Source of the DNA: CAYVVT01 sp964454335
GTDB lineage: Bacteria > Fidelibacterota > UBA8477 > JABMPR01
NCBI GenBank assembly: GCA_964454335.1
Contig: CAYVVT010000005.1
Coordinates: 186,001-250,000, forward strand
DNA: 64,000 bases
Direction: 5' to 3'
Position 1 is the first letter of the stretch, and each line of letters begins with the position of its first letter. This document shows, piece by piece, positions 8,758 to 18,029 of this stretch. The position numbers and the translations under genes are program-made. The notes beneath the pieces are model-generated. The model did not search any database, had not been told where the DNA came from, and saw nothing but the letters and a program-made list of their open reading frames with translations.

Positions 8758-11713
8758 CTCAGCTTCTCACCTGGTACTGGAAGAAGAAAACACAACGCTG
8801 GGTCTGCACTTCCGCGTGGAGTACCATACCGTCCCGGAAGACTCCTTTGCTGGCTTGATCCGACGTCTGCAGATCACGAACCTGCGGTCCGATGAGGTGA
8901 GCTTGACCGGTTTGGACGGGTTACCCCTCATCATTCCATATGGAATCGGCAATTTTGGGCTGAAACACATCCGCAGGCTCATGGAGGCCTTTGTAGAGGT
9001 GGCCAACCTGGATGAGAAAGCACCTCTTTTCAAAGCTAAGGTAGAACCAGCGGATCGCCCGGATGTACTGAGGTTGGAAAAGGGTAATTTCTATGTGGGA
9101 TTTGAAGAGACTGAAACCGGAGCGATCCTGCTGAATCCCGTCGTCGATCCTCAACGGATCTTTGGGAAGCATAAGGATTATGCGTATCCCGCTTCTTTTC
9201 TGGAATCAAGTTCTGAACAGATGCTGACAGATCAGGCCACGGAGAATCATTATCCATCAGCCATGAGTGTTTTCAGCCGTCAGCTGAAGCCGGGTGAAAC
9301 ATCCACCATAAATTCCATCATCGGTCATGCTGAATCACGGGAGGCCCTGAACAAGTTGCTTCCCATGATAGCGACTGTGGATTACGTCACAGAGAAAGCC
9401 AGGCGAAATGTCCAGATCGTCGAATCTCTCACGCAGTACAACCTGATCCTGAGTGCCGATCCCAGGTTTGATCGTTACGTGCGACAGAATTTTCTCGATA
9501 ATGTCTTGAGGGGCGGCTTTCCCTACACCCTGAAAGGTGGGGGGTCCAGATCTGTTTTACACCTCTACTCAAGAAAGCACGGGGATCTGGAGCGGGATTA
9601 TAATGATTACAGGATAACGCCAACGCCGTATTCCCAGGGGAATGGGAATTTCCGGGACATCAATCAGAACCGGCGTTCAGACCTTTTGTTCAATCCTGAT
9701 GTGGGTGCTCGGAACCTGGAGCACTTCTTTAATCTGATCCAGTTGGATGGCTTCAATCCGCTGGTGATCAAGGAACTCAGGTTCTCCCTGGAAGATGAAG
9801 CCGCCGGAAGGAGCATTCTTGAAGCATACCTCAATCACGATGACATGACTGAGATCCTGACGTATCTCCAGACGGAGTGGACTCCCGGGGAACTCCTCGA
9901 ACAACTCCGCAAGAAAGAAATCGAGATACCGCCTGCAGATGTTGATGGTTTCCTGAGCAAGCTGATGGATCAGTGCCGTCGAATTCACGACACAGATCAT
10001 GGAGAGGGCTATTGGTCGGACCACTGGACCTACAATCTTGATCTGCTGGAGAACTACCTGGCAATCTATCCTGAAAACTTGCACCAGATCATGTTCGAGG
10101 AACTGGACTTCACCTTTCATGACAGTTCCTACTTCGTTCTGCCCAGAGATGAGAAATATGTCCTGTGGGAAGGTCGTCTCATGCAGCTTGACGGAGTGGT
10201 CCTCGACGAGAAAAAGGATGGCTTGATCAAGAGCCGCAGCAGTCATCGACATCTCGTCCGCATAGATCACGGCAGGGGTGAGGTTTACCACACCAACCTG
10301 TTTACCAAGATGTTGAGCATCATTCTGAATAAGCTGACCTCCCTGGATCCTTCTGGTCTCGGGGTGGAGATGGAGACAGACAAACCAAACTGGTATGATG
10401 CTTTGAACGGCCTGCCGGGATTGATGGGCTCGAGTTTGAGCGAGACCCTGGAGGTGAAGCGCAATATCCGCTTTCTGCTGGAGGTCCTTGAAACCTACCC
10501 GAACGGATCTGAAGAACTGGAGATCTTTGGCGAGCTGCATAACTTCTGTACCTCTCTTGCTGGTATTCTCAGTGATGCCGCCAATCCCTTTAACTACTGG
10601 CAGCGAGCCACTGCCCTGAAGGAATCTTATCGCCAGCAGGTCCACTATGGACTCACCGGAGATCTGAAGACCATTGGAATAAAGACTGTTCAAGCTGTCC
10701 TGCAAGCCGGTCTCGAGCGGATCGAGGAGGGTGTTTCCAGGGCCTGGGACAAGGATCGAAAGATCCCATCCACGTATTTCTTTCACGAGGTCACTGATCA
10801 TAAGATGATCATGGAGGCAGGTCCGAATGGGGAGGAAGTCAACAAAACTAATGCCCGAGGATTACCCTGTTTCAAGGCCGAAGCCTTTCAACTCCACCAT
10901 TTGCCCCACTTTCTGGAAGGGCCGGTCCATTATCTTCGCTGCCAACCCTCTTACAATGAAGCTCTGGAGTTGGCAGAGAATATCCGTCATAGTGATCTCT
11001 TCGATGCAAAGCTGAAGATGTACAAGGTCAATGCAGACTTGGAGGATGAAGCCATGGAGATCGGGCGCGCCCGGGTTTTCTCTCCTGGCTGGTTTGAAAA
11101 TGAATCCATCTGGCTGCACATGGAATACAAGTACATGCTTGAACTCCTCAGGAATGGTCTCCATGACCAGTTCTATGCGGATTTCAAGCAGGTTTTCATT
11201 CCTTTCATGGATCCTGAGGTATACGGGCGCAGCGTCCTGGAGAATTCATCCTTTCTGGTGAGCAGCGCCAATCCCGATCCGGAGCTCCATGGGACGGGAT
11301 TCGTGGCCCGCCTCAGTGGAGCGACAGCCGAATTCATTCATATTCTTCAGCTCATGACAGTTGGTGAGAGGCCTTTCCATGTAAATGGCATTGCCGATCT
11401 GGTATGTAAACTGGAACCTGCTTTACCGGGTTGGTTGTTTACTGATTCTGAACAATCACTGCAATTGAATGGGGAGAAGAAGCTCCTGCCTGCGAACACA
11501 TTCACTTTCATGTTTCTGGGAGAGATCCTGGTGACCTACCACAATCCGTCCCGGAAGGATTGTTACGGTCCCTCTGCTGCTGTAGTCAAACGATGGAAGA
11601 TCACCACATCCAACAGAGAAATGCATGAAGTAGAGGGTGAAGAGATCGAGGGTGAGCTGGCAGAGATGATCCGTAATCGTGAAGTCAGTCGAGTCGAAAT
11701 AGAATTAGCCTAA
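8381..11713 (+). CDS. cytosolic beta-1,3-glucan phosphorylase, GH161 (or GH149) type
   Basis: This 1110-residue protein has no signal peptide and resembles the cellobiose-phosphorylase clan: an N-terminal beta-sandwich region, then an (alpha/alpha)6 catalytic part with TPTPYSQGNGNFRDINQNRR at about residue 410. Length, lack of export signal and locus fit the beta-1,3-oligoglucan phosphorylases GH161 better than GH94, which is near 800 residues. I cannot separate GH161 from GH149 by eye. The reaction would be phosphorolysis of beta-1,3-gluco-oligosaccharides to glucose 1-phosphate, saving ATP. The start is uncertain: TTG at 8381 is the longest choice, and GTG at 8393 is an alternative without a better ribosome site. 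It follows GH30 by 53 bases. Confidence 0.72.
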   Translation: MDNEVIRLNQSSGPTYRLADTGEFVIENYNLATPFSSFFPGIAGKTGIPMWVFYVNRGQSICSMGIQDKDHPIMEFLPANWAYQLAPSQGFRTFLKLQDAGNVDFYEPFQDHLRDREMTAVQRMRISASHLVLEEENTTLGLHFRVEYHTVPEDSFAGLIRRLQITNLRSDEVSLTGLDGLPLIIPYGIGNFGLKHIRRLMEAFVEVANLDEKAPLFKAKVEPADRPDVLRLEKGNFYVGFEETETGAILLNPVVDPQRIFGKHKDYAYPASFLESSSEQMLTDQATENHYPSAMSVFSRQLKPGETSTINSIIGHAESREALNKLLPMIATVDYVTEKARRNVQIVESLTQYNLILSADPRFDRYVRQNFLDNVLRGGFPYTLKGGGSRSVLHLYSRKHGDLERDYNDYRITPTPYSQGNGNFRDINQNRRSDLLFNPDVGARNLEHFFNLIQLDGFNPLVIKELRFSLEDEAAGRSILEAYLNHDDMTEILTYLQTEWTPGELLEQLRKKEIEIPPADVDGFLSKLMDQCRRIHDTDHGEGYWSDHWTYNLDLLENYLAIYPENLHQIMFEELDFTFHDSSYFVLPRDEKYVLWEGRLMQLDGVVLDEKKDGLIKSRSSHRHLVRIDHGRGEVYHTNLFTKMLSIILNKLTSLDPSGLGVEMETDKPNWYDALNGLPGLMGSSLSETLEVKRNIRFLLEVLETYPNGSEELEIFGELHNFCTSLAGILSDAANPFNYWQRATALKESYRQQVHYGLTGDLKTIGIKTVQAVLQAGLERIEEGVSRAWDKDRKIPSTYFFHEVTDHKMIMEAGPNGEEVNKTNARGLPCFKAEAFQLHHLPHFLEGPVHYLRCQPSYNEALELAENIRHSDLFDAKLKMYKVNADLEDEAMEIGRARVFSPGWFENESIWLHMEYKYMLELLRNGLHDQFYADFKQVFIPFMDPEVYGRSVLENSSFLVSSANPDPELHGTGFVARLSGATAEFIHILQLMTVGERPFHVNGIADLVCKLEPALPGWLFTDSEQSLQLNGEKKLLPANTFTFMFLGEILVTYHNPSRKDCYGPSAAVVKRWKITTSNREMHEVEGEEIEGELAEMIRNREVSRVEIELA

Positions 11714-11728
11714 CGAGGGGAAGAATCG

Positions 11729-12850
11729 ATGTCTATAAGAAGATCGCAGATGATTGTATTGGGCCTTCTGAGCCTGCTGTTGTTGAGCTGTCGGACCTTC
11801 CTGCCCTCCAGTGAGGTGACAACTGCTGAAAAAACGCCTGAACCGGTGGATCTGGTGACCCTGTTGAACCAGGACAGTGTATACACTGAGCGGGAGGAAC
11901 CCTTTACGATCCGTCCGTTTGAGCCGTATCTGGATAGCGTTTGGATAGGTAACGCTGTTTCCTATGGCCCTTTCCGGGAGGGGCAGGCACCAGATGTAGT
12001 GGGACCCAGCGAAGCTGAAATACTGGAGGACCTGACCATCATGAAAGAGCACTGGAACCTCATACGGGTGTATGGCTCGGACGATGACAGCGAAAGGATT
12101 TTGAAGGTCATCCATGAAAATCAGTTACCCATCAGGGTCATGCTGGGGATCTGGTTGGAGAATGAGATTATCCACCCGGAGTTGAAGGCAAAGAACATTA
12201 ACCAGGTGATCCAGGGCATTGATTTAGCCAATCGATATCAGAACGAGGTTATTGCCATTAATGTCGGGAACGAAACCCAGGTGTGGTGGTCCGGCCACCG
12301 TACCTATCCGTTCAATCTGAAGAAATACATACGCATTGTCAGAGAGCACACACACGTCCCTATTACCACAGCCGATGATTATAACTTCTGGAATAAACCA
12401 GAGAGCAAGGAGATTGCGGCGGAGATAGATTTCATCGTCCTGCATGCTTATGCTCTCTGGAATGGTCAATTGCTGGCGCATGCCATTACCTGGGTTGACA
12501 GCGTTTACCAGGATGCGATTTCCAGGCATCCGGATAAAACCATGGTCCTGGGAGAAACAGGCTGGGCCACGGTTTACAATCCGGAGAGAGATGGACCCGG
12601 TGAGCAAGGCTCCCTCATGAAGGGCGAGGTAAGTGTTTCTGCCCAGGAGAAGTTCTTCCGTGACCAGTTTATCTGGACCGAGGAACAGCGGATCACCACT
12701 TTTTGGTTCGAAGCCTTTGACGAACCCTGGAAGGGCGGTGGCACTGATACCGGTCCTATCGAGGTTGAGAAGAACTGGGGTGTCTTTAACAAGGATCGCA
12801 GTCCCAAAGAATCATTTCAGAATGTTATCCAGGCCAGGGTTTCCGAATGA
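11729..12850 (+). CDS. GH17 beta-1,3-glucanase/glucosidase, lipoprotein
   Basis: A 373-residue lipoprotein (signal LLSLLLLSC). The GH17 fold shows the acid/base in INVGNET (Glu182) and the nucleophile in VLGETGW (Glu276); the beta-strand LIRVYGSDDD near residue 110 is also typical. GH17 members hydrolyse beta-1,3-glucan, endo or exo, and marine members work on laminarin. It follows the phosphorylase by 15 bases and ends the operon, with a strong hairpin at 12882-12905. Lipid anchoring suggests action on imported oligosaccharides in the periplasm or at the outer membrane. Confidence 0.87.
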   Translation: MSIRRSQMIVLGLLSLLLLSCRTFLPSSEVTTAEKTPEPVDLVTLLNQDSVYTEREEPFTIRPFEPYLDSVWIGNAVSYGPFREGQAPDVVGPSEAEILEDLTIMKEHWNLIRVYGSDDDSERILKVIHENQLPIRVMLGIWLENEIIHPELKAKNINQVIQGIDLANRYQNEVIAINVGNETQVWWSGHRTYPFNLKKYIRIVREHTHVPITTADDYNFWNKPESKEIAAEIDFIVLHAYALWNGQLLAHAITWVDSVYQDAISRHPDKTMVLGETGWATVYNPERDGPGEQGSLMKGEVSVSAQEKFFRDQFIWTEEQRITTFWFEAFDEPWKGGGTDTGPIEVEKNWGVFNKDRSPKESFQNVIQARVSE

Positions 12851-12881
12851 CGTCCAGGAGTGATGACTGATCACAAAACAA

Positions 12882-12905
12882 AAGGGCAGGCCCAGGCCTG
12901 CCCTT
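12882..12905. terminator. bidirectional terminator between GH17 and GH3
   Basis: AAGGGCAGGCC, two bases, GGCCTGCCCTT: eleven-base perfect arms. The plus strand continues CTTATTTCTT, while the minus strand continues TTGTTTTG. It sits between convergent stop codons at 12850 and 12949, so it can serve both genes. Confidence 0.85.
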
Positions 12906-12948
12906 CTTATTTCTTCCGGATTGACTTCAGACCGGGAGGGATGTCCTT

Positions 12949-14820
12949 CTATTCAAAACTTAATCCGTAGCCAAAGGCAAACAGAGGAGCGTAATCATCG
13001 TCCCCGGAGTTCACGGGGATCTGATCCATGCTGGCTGGCCAGCTGAACGGCAGCTTGCCCGTGGGTGCATAGTCACCGAAGATGATATCCGTGATACCGT
13101 TACCCTCGGTTCCCGGCCACCACGCGGCCAGGAAGGCATCAGCATTCTCAAGGATATCGGTGATGATCATGGGACGACCGGACAGAAGCACCACGATATA
13201 GGGTACATCCGCTGCTTTCACGCGATGGATGACGTCAAGATCTTCCTGGCTCAGAAAGAGCTCTTCCCGGTCACCAACCATCTCAGCATAAGGATCTTCA
13301 CCCACAACGACGATGACGGCATTTGCCCCGCCGACCTCAGAACCATCCACTGAATGAACAACCTCAGTCTCAGTTGAGACTGTTTCCTGAACACCTTCCA
13401 GGACGGTTGTACCAGGGGTTATATCACCTGAAGATCCCTGCCAGGAAATGGTCCAGCCACCACACTGCATACCCACATTGTCAGCACCCCTGCCTGCAAC
13501 CACGATCTTGCCCAGGTCCTTTGACAAAGGAAGGATGTTCTCTTCGTTCTTCAGCATAACGACGGATTCCCTAACTGCCTGACGTGAGGTCTCGCGGTGT
13601 TCAGCCGAACCCACGGTAGCCAGGAGTGCTCGATCATTATGCCAGGCTGAGTTGAGCAGACCCATGGACTCCTTGACCTTGAGGATCCTCATGACGGCAT
13701 CATCAATACGCTCCATGGGGATGTCTCCGTCCTCGACAGCCTCCTTGAACAGGGTCAGGAATGTCTTGTACGAGGATCCAGCCTGCTGGTGATTGATGTT
13801 ATTGTTGATATCCCCTGGAACCATGATCATGTCCATACCCGCAGTAATGCTCTGGATGATGTCGGATTTGTAGTCACCCGGAAGATCATCGATACCGCGC
13901 CAGTCACTGACGATAAAGCCTTCGAAGCCCAGCTCTTCCTTTAAAAGTCGGTTCATGAGATAGGCGTGACCGTGGCACTTCTCACCATTCCAACTGCTGA
14001 AGGAGGTCATGATGGTGGCTGCACCAGCTTCAATGGATGCAACATAGGGCGGAAGATGGAGTTCCCGCAGAGTGGTGTCGTCGATCTGGGTATCACCGCG
14101 ATCGATGAGTCCGCCTAATCCGGTCCCGTAGGTTGTACCACCATCCGCGATGAAGTGTTTGGCGCAGGCTGCGATGGCATCCGGGGCAGAAAGGTCCGTG
14201 CCCTGCAGGCCTCGCACCGAAGCACGGCTCAGAGAGGTTACCAGTGTCACATCTTCCGAGAACGACTCAAAGCTGCGGCCCCAGCGTTCGTCCCGGGAAT
14301 TGGCCACACAGGGAGCGAAGGTCCAATTGATCCCTGTGGCTCTCACTTCTCTGGCAGTAATGCGGGATAGTTCCTCCACCAGGTCAGGGTTCCTGGTTGC
14401 GCCAAGACCAACGTTATGAGGCATGATGGTAGCACCCACGACGTTGCTGTGACCATGGACAGCATCGACTCCGTAGATCAACGGGATCCCCAGACGTGTT
14501 TCCGATGCGAGGGCCTGGTACTCATCGAGCATATCGGCCCAGGCTTCTGGCGTGTTGGGATCTGGTGTGGATCCGCCGCCACTCAGCAGTGAACCCAGGT
14601 AGAAGCGCTTGATGTCGTTGATATCCTCGAGATATCTGCGGTCAACCTGGGTCATCTGACCAATTTTCTCATCGATGGTCATTATTTGCACGATCTCTTC
14701 CACTGTCTTGCCGATAATGGATTCTTGCTTCACCATGGGCTCTGTACTGTTGCATGCAGCCAATAGGAATACGATTGCATATGCTGCCATGATGAACTGA
14801 ATGATTTTGAAATTCCGCAC
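12949..14820 (-). CDS. GH3 exo-beta-glucosidase, lipoprotein
   Basis: A 623-residue protein starting at GTG (14820-14818) behind AAGGAGA. The signal ends in FLLAAC (Cys23), so it is a lipoprotein. GH3 landmarks are LIYGVDAVHGHSNV near 115, AKHFIADGG near 220, and the nucleophile Asp306 in FIVSDWRGID; the second domain carries VVGEDPYAEMVGDREE. GH3 exo-beta-1,3/1,4-glucosidases release glucose from oligosaccharides. It is transcribed opposite to both neighbours, with its own sigma-54 promoter at 14875-14889. It is therefore likely under the NtrC-type activator encoded at 18030 rather than the ROK repressor. The glucose it releases could feed the SGLT-type symporter at 19782. Confidence 0.9.
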   Translation of the reverse strand: MRNFKIIQFIMAAYAIVFLLAACNSTEPMVKQESIIGKTVEEIVQIMTIDEKIGQMTQVDRRYLEDINDIKRFYLGSLLSGGGSTPDPNTPEAWADMLDEYQALASETRLGIPLIYGVDAVHGHSNVVGATIMPHNVGLGATRNPDLVEELSRITAREVRATGINWTFAPCVANSRDERWGRSFESFSEDVTLVTSLSRASVRGLQGTDLSAPDAIAACAKHFIADGGTTYGTGLGGLIDRGDTQIDDTTLRELHLPPYVASIEAGAATIMTSFSSWNGEKCHGHAYLMNRLLKEELGFEGFIVSDWRGIDDLPGDYKSDIIQSITAGMDMIMVPGDINNNINHQQAGSSYKTFLTLFKEAVEDGDIPMERIDDAVMRILKVKESMGLLNSAWHNDRALLATVGSAEHRETSRQAVRESVVMLKNEENILPLSKDLGKIVVAGRGADNVGMQCGGWTISWQGSSGDITPGTTVLEGVQETVSTETEVVHSVDGSEVGGANAVIVVVGEDPYAEMVGDREELFLSQEDLDVIHRVKAADVPYIVVLLSGRPMIITDILENADAFLAAWWPGTEGNGITDIIFGDYAPTGKLPFSWPASMDQIPVNSGDDDYAPLFAFGYGLSFE

Positions 14821-15168
14821 TGCGTCTCCTTAGAATTTTCTTGAGTGGTTCCTGGTGTAAACACATCATGAATCGCAAGGATAGTGCCATCGGTAAGAAT
14901 GATCCAGATTGGAATAATCCGGGATGATGGATGGATCAATCGGGAATATTGGGGAATTCGTTCATTGGATCTGTTGAGCTGGAGATGGAGCAGAAGGTAA
15001 GTCTCAAATTAATATGACTCTTAGGATCACCGGGAGCCAAGGTTATACAGTGCATGCCAGACGGTCCGCAGAAAGGGTATATCATTCGCTTAGTAACTGA
15101 TTTGCCATCTGGACGGTCATAAACAGGGAATGAAAGGAAGCTTTCAGCTTGTATTGTTTTGATATGTC
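14821..15168. other. divergent intergenic region between GH3 and the sensory operon
   Basis: 348 bases without a gene. It holds the GH3 ribosome site, the sigma-54 promoter at 14875-14889, and about 280 bases of AT-rich sequence up to the TTATC-N5-GATAA box at 15174-15188. I could not pick a convincing sigma-70 promoter for the sensory operon. Confidence 0.7.
14875..14889 (-). promoter_or_regulatory. sigma-54 promoter of GH3
   Basis: On the minus strand: TGGCAC, five bases (TATCC), TTGC. This is an exact match to the -24/-12 core TGGCAC-N5-TTGC. It lies 55 bases upstream of the GTG start, leaving a leader of about 40 nt. A sigma-54 activator gene is encoded nearby at 18030. Confidence 0.88.
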
Positions 15169-16545
15169 GTGTATTATCATTTCGATAATATGAGTGATAA
15201 AGACGTACCCCCCATCGAACGCCGCCGCAAGAGCGGCAATTTCTTTACAAGCCTGCCTTTTCTGTTTGCCCTCGGCGCACTTCTATTCAGTATCTCCTTC
15301 CTGGTCTCATCCCTGCCGGTAGGATCCGGTAAACTGACAGGCAACGGGATCCAGAAGGTATATTTCACTGGTGATATAGATCTTGCCCACGCCGAGATCA
15401 TCGACAGATTCAATCAGATCCATGCAGGAAGTATCGAGGTCATACCCATCCATCTGCCCTTTACAAAATTCAACACCAATCAACGCAAGGAACTCATCGC
15501 CCGCAATCTCAGAAGTCATAGCAGTCGCATCGACGTGTTCTCGGTGGACCTCATCTGGGTCCCGCGCTTTGTGAAGTGGGCCGAACCCCTGGCACCGTAC
15601 TTTTCCCATGCCTACCTGGACAGGATCATGCCGGCGGCCCTGCAAACCTGTTATGTCGACGGTATGCTCTACGCCATGCCTCTGTTTATCGATATCGGTG
15701 GGATGTATTACCGCCATGATCTCATCCGTGCACTCCCCGATGGGCAGGCCATAGAAGAGCGTATCCGACAATCTATCAGTTGGACTGAATTGCTTGATAT
15801 CGGCAGGAAGTATTTCAGTGATCGTCCTGTATATATGCTCCAGGGGGAAGCCTATGAGGGCATTGTGGTTAATTTCAATGAGTTCTATGGACGTCCCCTG
15901 CAGGATCCTGTAAGCGGGGACATGGTCAATTTCACTGATCCCCAGCTCATCAGTCGTGTAGATTTCATGAGGGATCTGATCCATAAGCACCGTGTTACCC
16001 CCTTTGAATCGACTCAATTCACCGAAGACGAATGTATCAGATATGCCCTGCAATTTGATGTGCCCTTCGTTCGCGGCTGGCCATCACTGAACAACGAGCG
16101 CGAGCGACGATTCGACCTTGAACAGTTCAGGAAGTTCAGCGTGGCACCACTGCCGCATTTTGAGGGTGAAGAGCCCTCACCCCTGTACGGTGGATGGAAT
16201 ATGATGCTTTCCAAACATTCACCTGTAAAGGAAGCAGCCATCTCGTTCATGAAATTTGCGGCTTCCATGGAAGGTCAACTGGTCTTCTATGAATCGGAAG
16301 GATTGCTTCCCATTCAACACTCACTATACACCCAGGGACCGGATTCCAGCAAAACTGAGCGACTGGAATTCATGCAGAACCTCATGGATGATGGACTTCA
16401 CCGGCCAGCGCTGGCAGGCTATACACGCATATCGGACATTCTCTCCGCCCAGCTGCACCGTGTACTTACCGGCGAGTTGAGCTCGGAACTGGCCATGCTG
16501 GAAGCTCAGGCTGAGATCGAGCTTCTGATGAACGGGGGAGAGTGA
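15169..16545 (+). CDS. membrane-anchored extracellular solute-binding protein (family 1) acting as sensor
   Basis: A 458-residue protein whose start is GTG 15169 or ATG 15190; the second would leave the palindrome at 15174-15188 in the leader. One hydrophobic segment (residues 26-48 of the longer form) looks like an uncleaved anchor. The rest is a sugar-type periplasmic binding protein: LYAMPLFIDIGGMYYRHDL, SWTELLDIGRKYF, YGGWNMMLSKHSPVKEAA. No ABC permease or ATPase gene is near. Instead, its stop overlaps the start of a histidine kinase. I infer that it binds a glucan oligosaccharide in the periplasm and signals to that kinase, not that it transports. The family is clear; the sensing role is inference from context. 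Confidence 0.8.
   Translation: MYYHFDNMSDKDVPPIERRRKSGNFFTSLPFLFALGALLFSISFLVSSLPVGSGKLTGNGIQKVYFTGDIDLAHAEIIDRFNQIHAGSIEVIPIHLPFTKFNTNQRKELIARNLRSHSSRIDVFSVDLIWVPRFVKWAEPLAPYFSHAYLDRIMPAALQTCYVDGMLYAMPLFIDIGGMYYRHDLIRALPDGQAIEERIRQSISWTELLDIGRKYFSDRPVYMLQGEAYEGIVVNFNEFYGRPLQDPVSGDMVNFTDPQLISRVDFMRDLIHKHRVTPFESTQFTEDECIRYALQFDVPFVRGWPSLNNERERRFDLEQFRKFSVAPLPHFEGEEPSPLYGGWNMMLSKHSPVKEAAISFMKFAASMEGQLVFYESEGLLPIQHSLYTQGPDSSKTERLEFMQNLMDDGLHRPALAGYTRISDILSAQLHRVLTGELSSELAMLEAQAEIELLMNGGE
15174..15188. promoter_or_regulatory. TTATC-N5-GATAA box A (candidate activator site)
   Basis: TTATC, ATTTC, GATAA; flanking bases extend the arms to seven (TATTATC/GATAATA). It matches the boxes at 19480-19494 and 19500-19514. 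It lies about 285 bases upstream of the GH3 sigma-54 promoter and at the start of the binding-protein gene, so it could act as an enhancer, a site of autocontrol, or both. Confidence 0.5.
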
Positions 16546-18026
16546 TGAGCCGGTTTACTCAACGCTTCGAGAACATTCACTTCGAGGTTCAGCATATCCT
16601 GGTGCTGTTCATCATCGTCGTGGTATTCCAGACCGCTCTCTCATTCCTCAACAATCAAAGCACCAACCAGCTATTTCAGCAGTCCATGGAATACTACCGG
16701 CGAGATACTGCAGAGCGCATCGCCGATCTGACCACGACGGCCCTTGAGCTGCAGATTGAGCGTGGTGTTGACCAGAATAGTGTATCTCGAGCTGAACGTG
16801 AAGCGGTCATTCTCTCCCTGAACAAACTTGTGAGCCAGCAAAATCTCCAACGCAATGTTGATGAGATCTATCTTCTGGTCGAATACGGCGACAGTGTACT
16901 TGTGCTTCAAGAAGGAGTTGACATCTATGAGCTCTACTTTGGCAGTGGCGCCACCGACAATATTTCACAGGTTCCTGTTGCTTCGAACGCCCTGGTCTAT
17001 TATGCCGAGAACCAGATGACGCTCCTGGCCGCAGAACAGATCATCTCTTCAGTAGATGGAGACAATACATTCCACGTTCTGGTGCCCTTCTATAATCGTG
17101 GCGAGATTGCCGGAGCCACCTACATGCGAATCACGCCGGATGTGGCTGGATTTATGTCCCTTATCGAATCAGCATACAACCAGAGTGGTGTGCTTTTTAC
17201 CGGTCTTATCCTCATCGGGTTCATGGCCATGTTCTTCATTTACTCCTACACTGCTCAGGAGCGTGATCTGGCCCAGAAGCGACTTTTCGAACAGGAATCC
17301 CGACAGTTAAGGGAGAAGGTGGAGCATCAGAAGGAATCCCTGTTCACCAAACGGATCTACCATACGCACCACAAGGCTGAAAAGGTCATGGGCTTCATTA
17401 AAGAGGACCTGAGGGGTCTGGATCAGGGGAACCTGGATAAAACACGCAACCGGGTAACAAAGTACGCCAATTTCATTTCTCGGGTCATTTATGATATGAA
17501 ATCATATGATCCACCCATTCATGTCATTCGGAATCCCCTGTTCCAGACAGATGTCAATGGTGTGATCACGTTCATTGTCGATAATATCTTCAAGCGGGTT
17601 TATAGGGAAGGGGAGACCAGGGCGGGCAAGGTGAAGCTGGATCTGGCAGAGGATCTACCCATCGTACATGTAAATGAATATGTGATCTGGGAGATCATTG
17701 AACCCCTGATCCAGAATGCAATTGATCACAATGTCGATCGCGAGCTTACCCTTACTGTCCGGACCAGCCAACCGCAGGAAACCGATCGCATACTCATCGA
17801 GATCGAGGACGATGGTCATGGATTCAAACCGGAGCTGTTGATGGAGGATGAGGATGGGGTCAAGGCCCTGTTCCGTGAGTCTATCAGCACCAAGGAAGGC
17901 GACCATAACTCAGGTTACGGCTGTTATCTGGCCCGGGAGATTAGTCGACGTTGTGGTTGGACCGTGGATGCAGTTAATCTGCCTGCGGGCGGGGCAAGTT
18001 TTAGAATCAGCGCTTCAACAGGATAA
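16545..18026 (+). CDS. sensor histidine kinase with atypical H-box
   Basis: The start is ATG 16545 or the GTG at 16542, both overlapping the upstream stop, so translation is coupled. Transmembrane segments lie at about residues 18-37 and 216-236. They bracket a periplasmic sensing domain of about 180 residues, of Cache-like size. A coiled cytoplasmic linker leads to a helix with His274, 276 and 277 (IYHTHHKAEKVMGFIKEDL), not a standard HExxP/HDLRxPL box. The ATP-binding domain is typical: N box near 391 (LIQNAIDHN), G1 IEDDGHGF and G2 GYGCYLAREI. It lies between a solute-binding protein and an NtrC-type regulator, its presumed partners. Family confident; which His is phosphorylated is unclear. 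Confidence 0.85.
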   Translation: MSRFTQRFENIHFEVQHILVLFIIVVVFQTALSFLNNQSTNQLFQQSMEYYRRDTAERIADLTTTALELQIERGVDQNSVSRAEREAVILSLNKLVSQQNLQRNVDEIYLLVEYGDSVLVLQEGVDIYELYFGSGATDNISQVPVASNALVYYAENQMTLLAAEQIISSVDGDNTFHVLVPFYNRGEIAGATYMRITPDVAGFMSLIESAYNQSGVLFTGLILIGFMAMFFIYSYTAQERDLAQKRLFEQESRQLREKVEHQKESLFTKRIYHTHHKAEKVMGFIKEDLRGLDQGNLDKTRNRVTKYANFISRVIYDMKSYDPPIHVIRNPLFQTDVNGVITFIVDNIFKRVYREGETRAGKVKLDLAEDLPIVHVNEYVIWEIIEPLIQNAIDHNVDRELTLTVRTSQPQETDRILIEIEDDGHGFKPELLMEDEDGVKALFRESISTKEGDHNSGYGCYLAREISRRCGWTVDAVNLPAGGASFRISASTG

Positions 18027-18029
18027 CAC

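Noticed and set aside
9677..10801. 374-codon minus-strand open frame inside the phosphorylase gene
   Set aside because: Antisense to a gene with clear family motifs and good operon context; no domain or ribosome site of its own.
15169..16545. reading the solute-binding protein as part of an ABC importer
   Set aside because: No permease or ATPase gene is nearby, the protein keeps a membrane anchor, and its stop overlaps a kinase gene.
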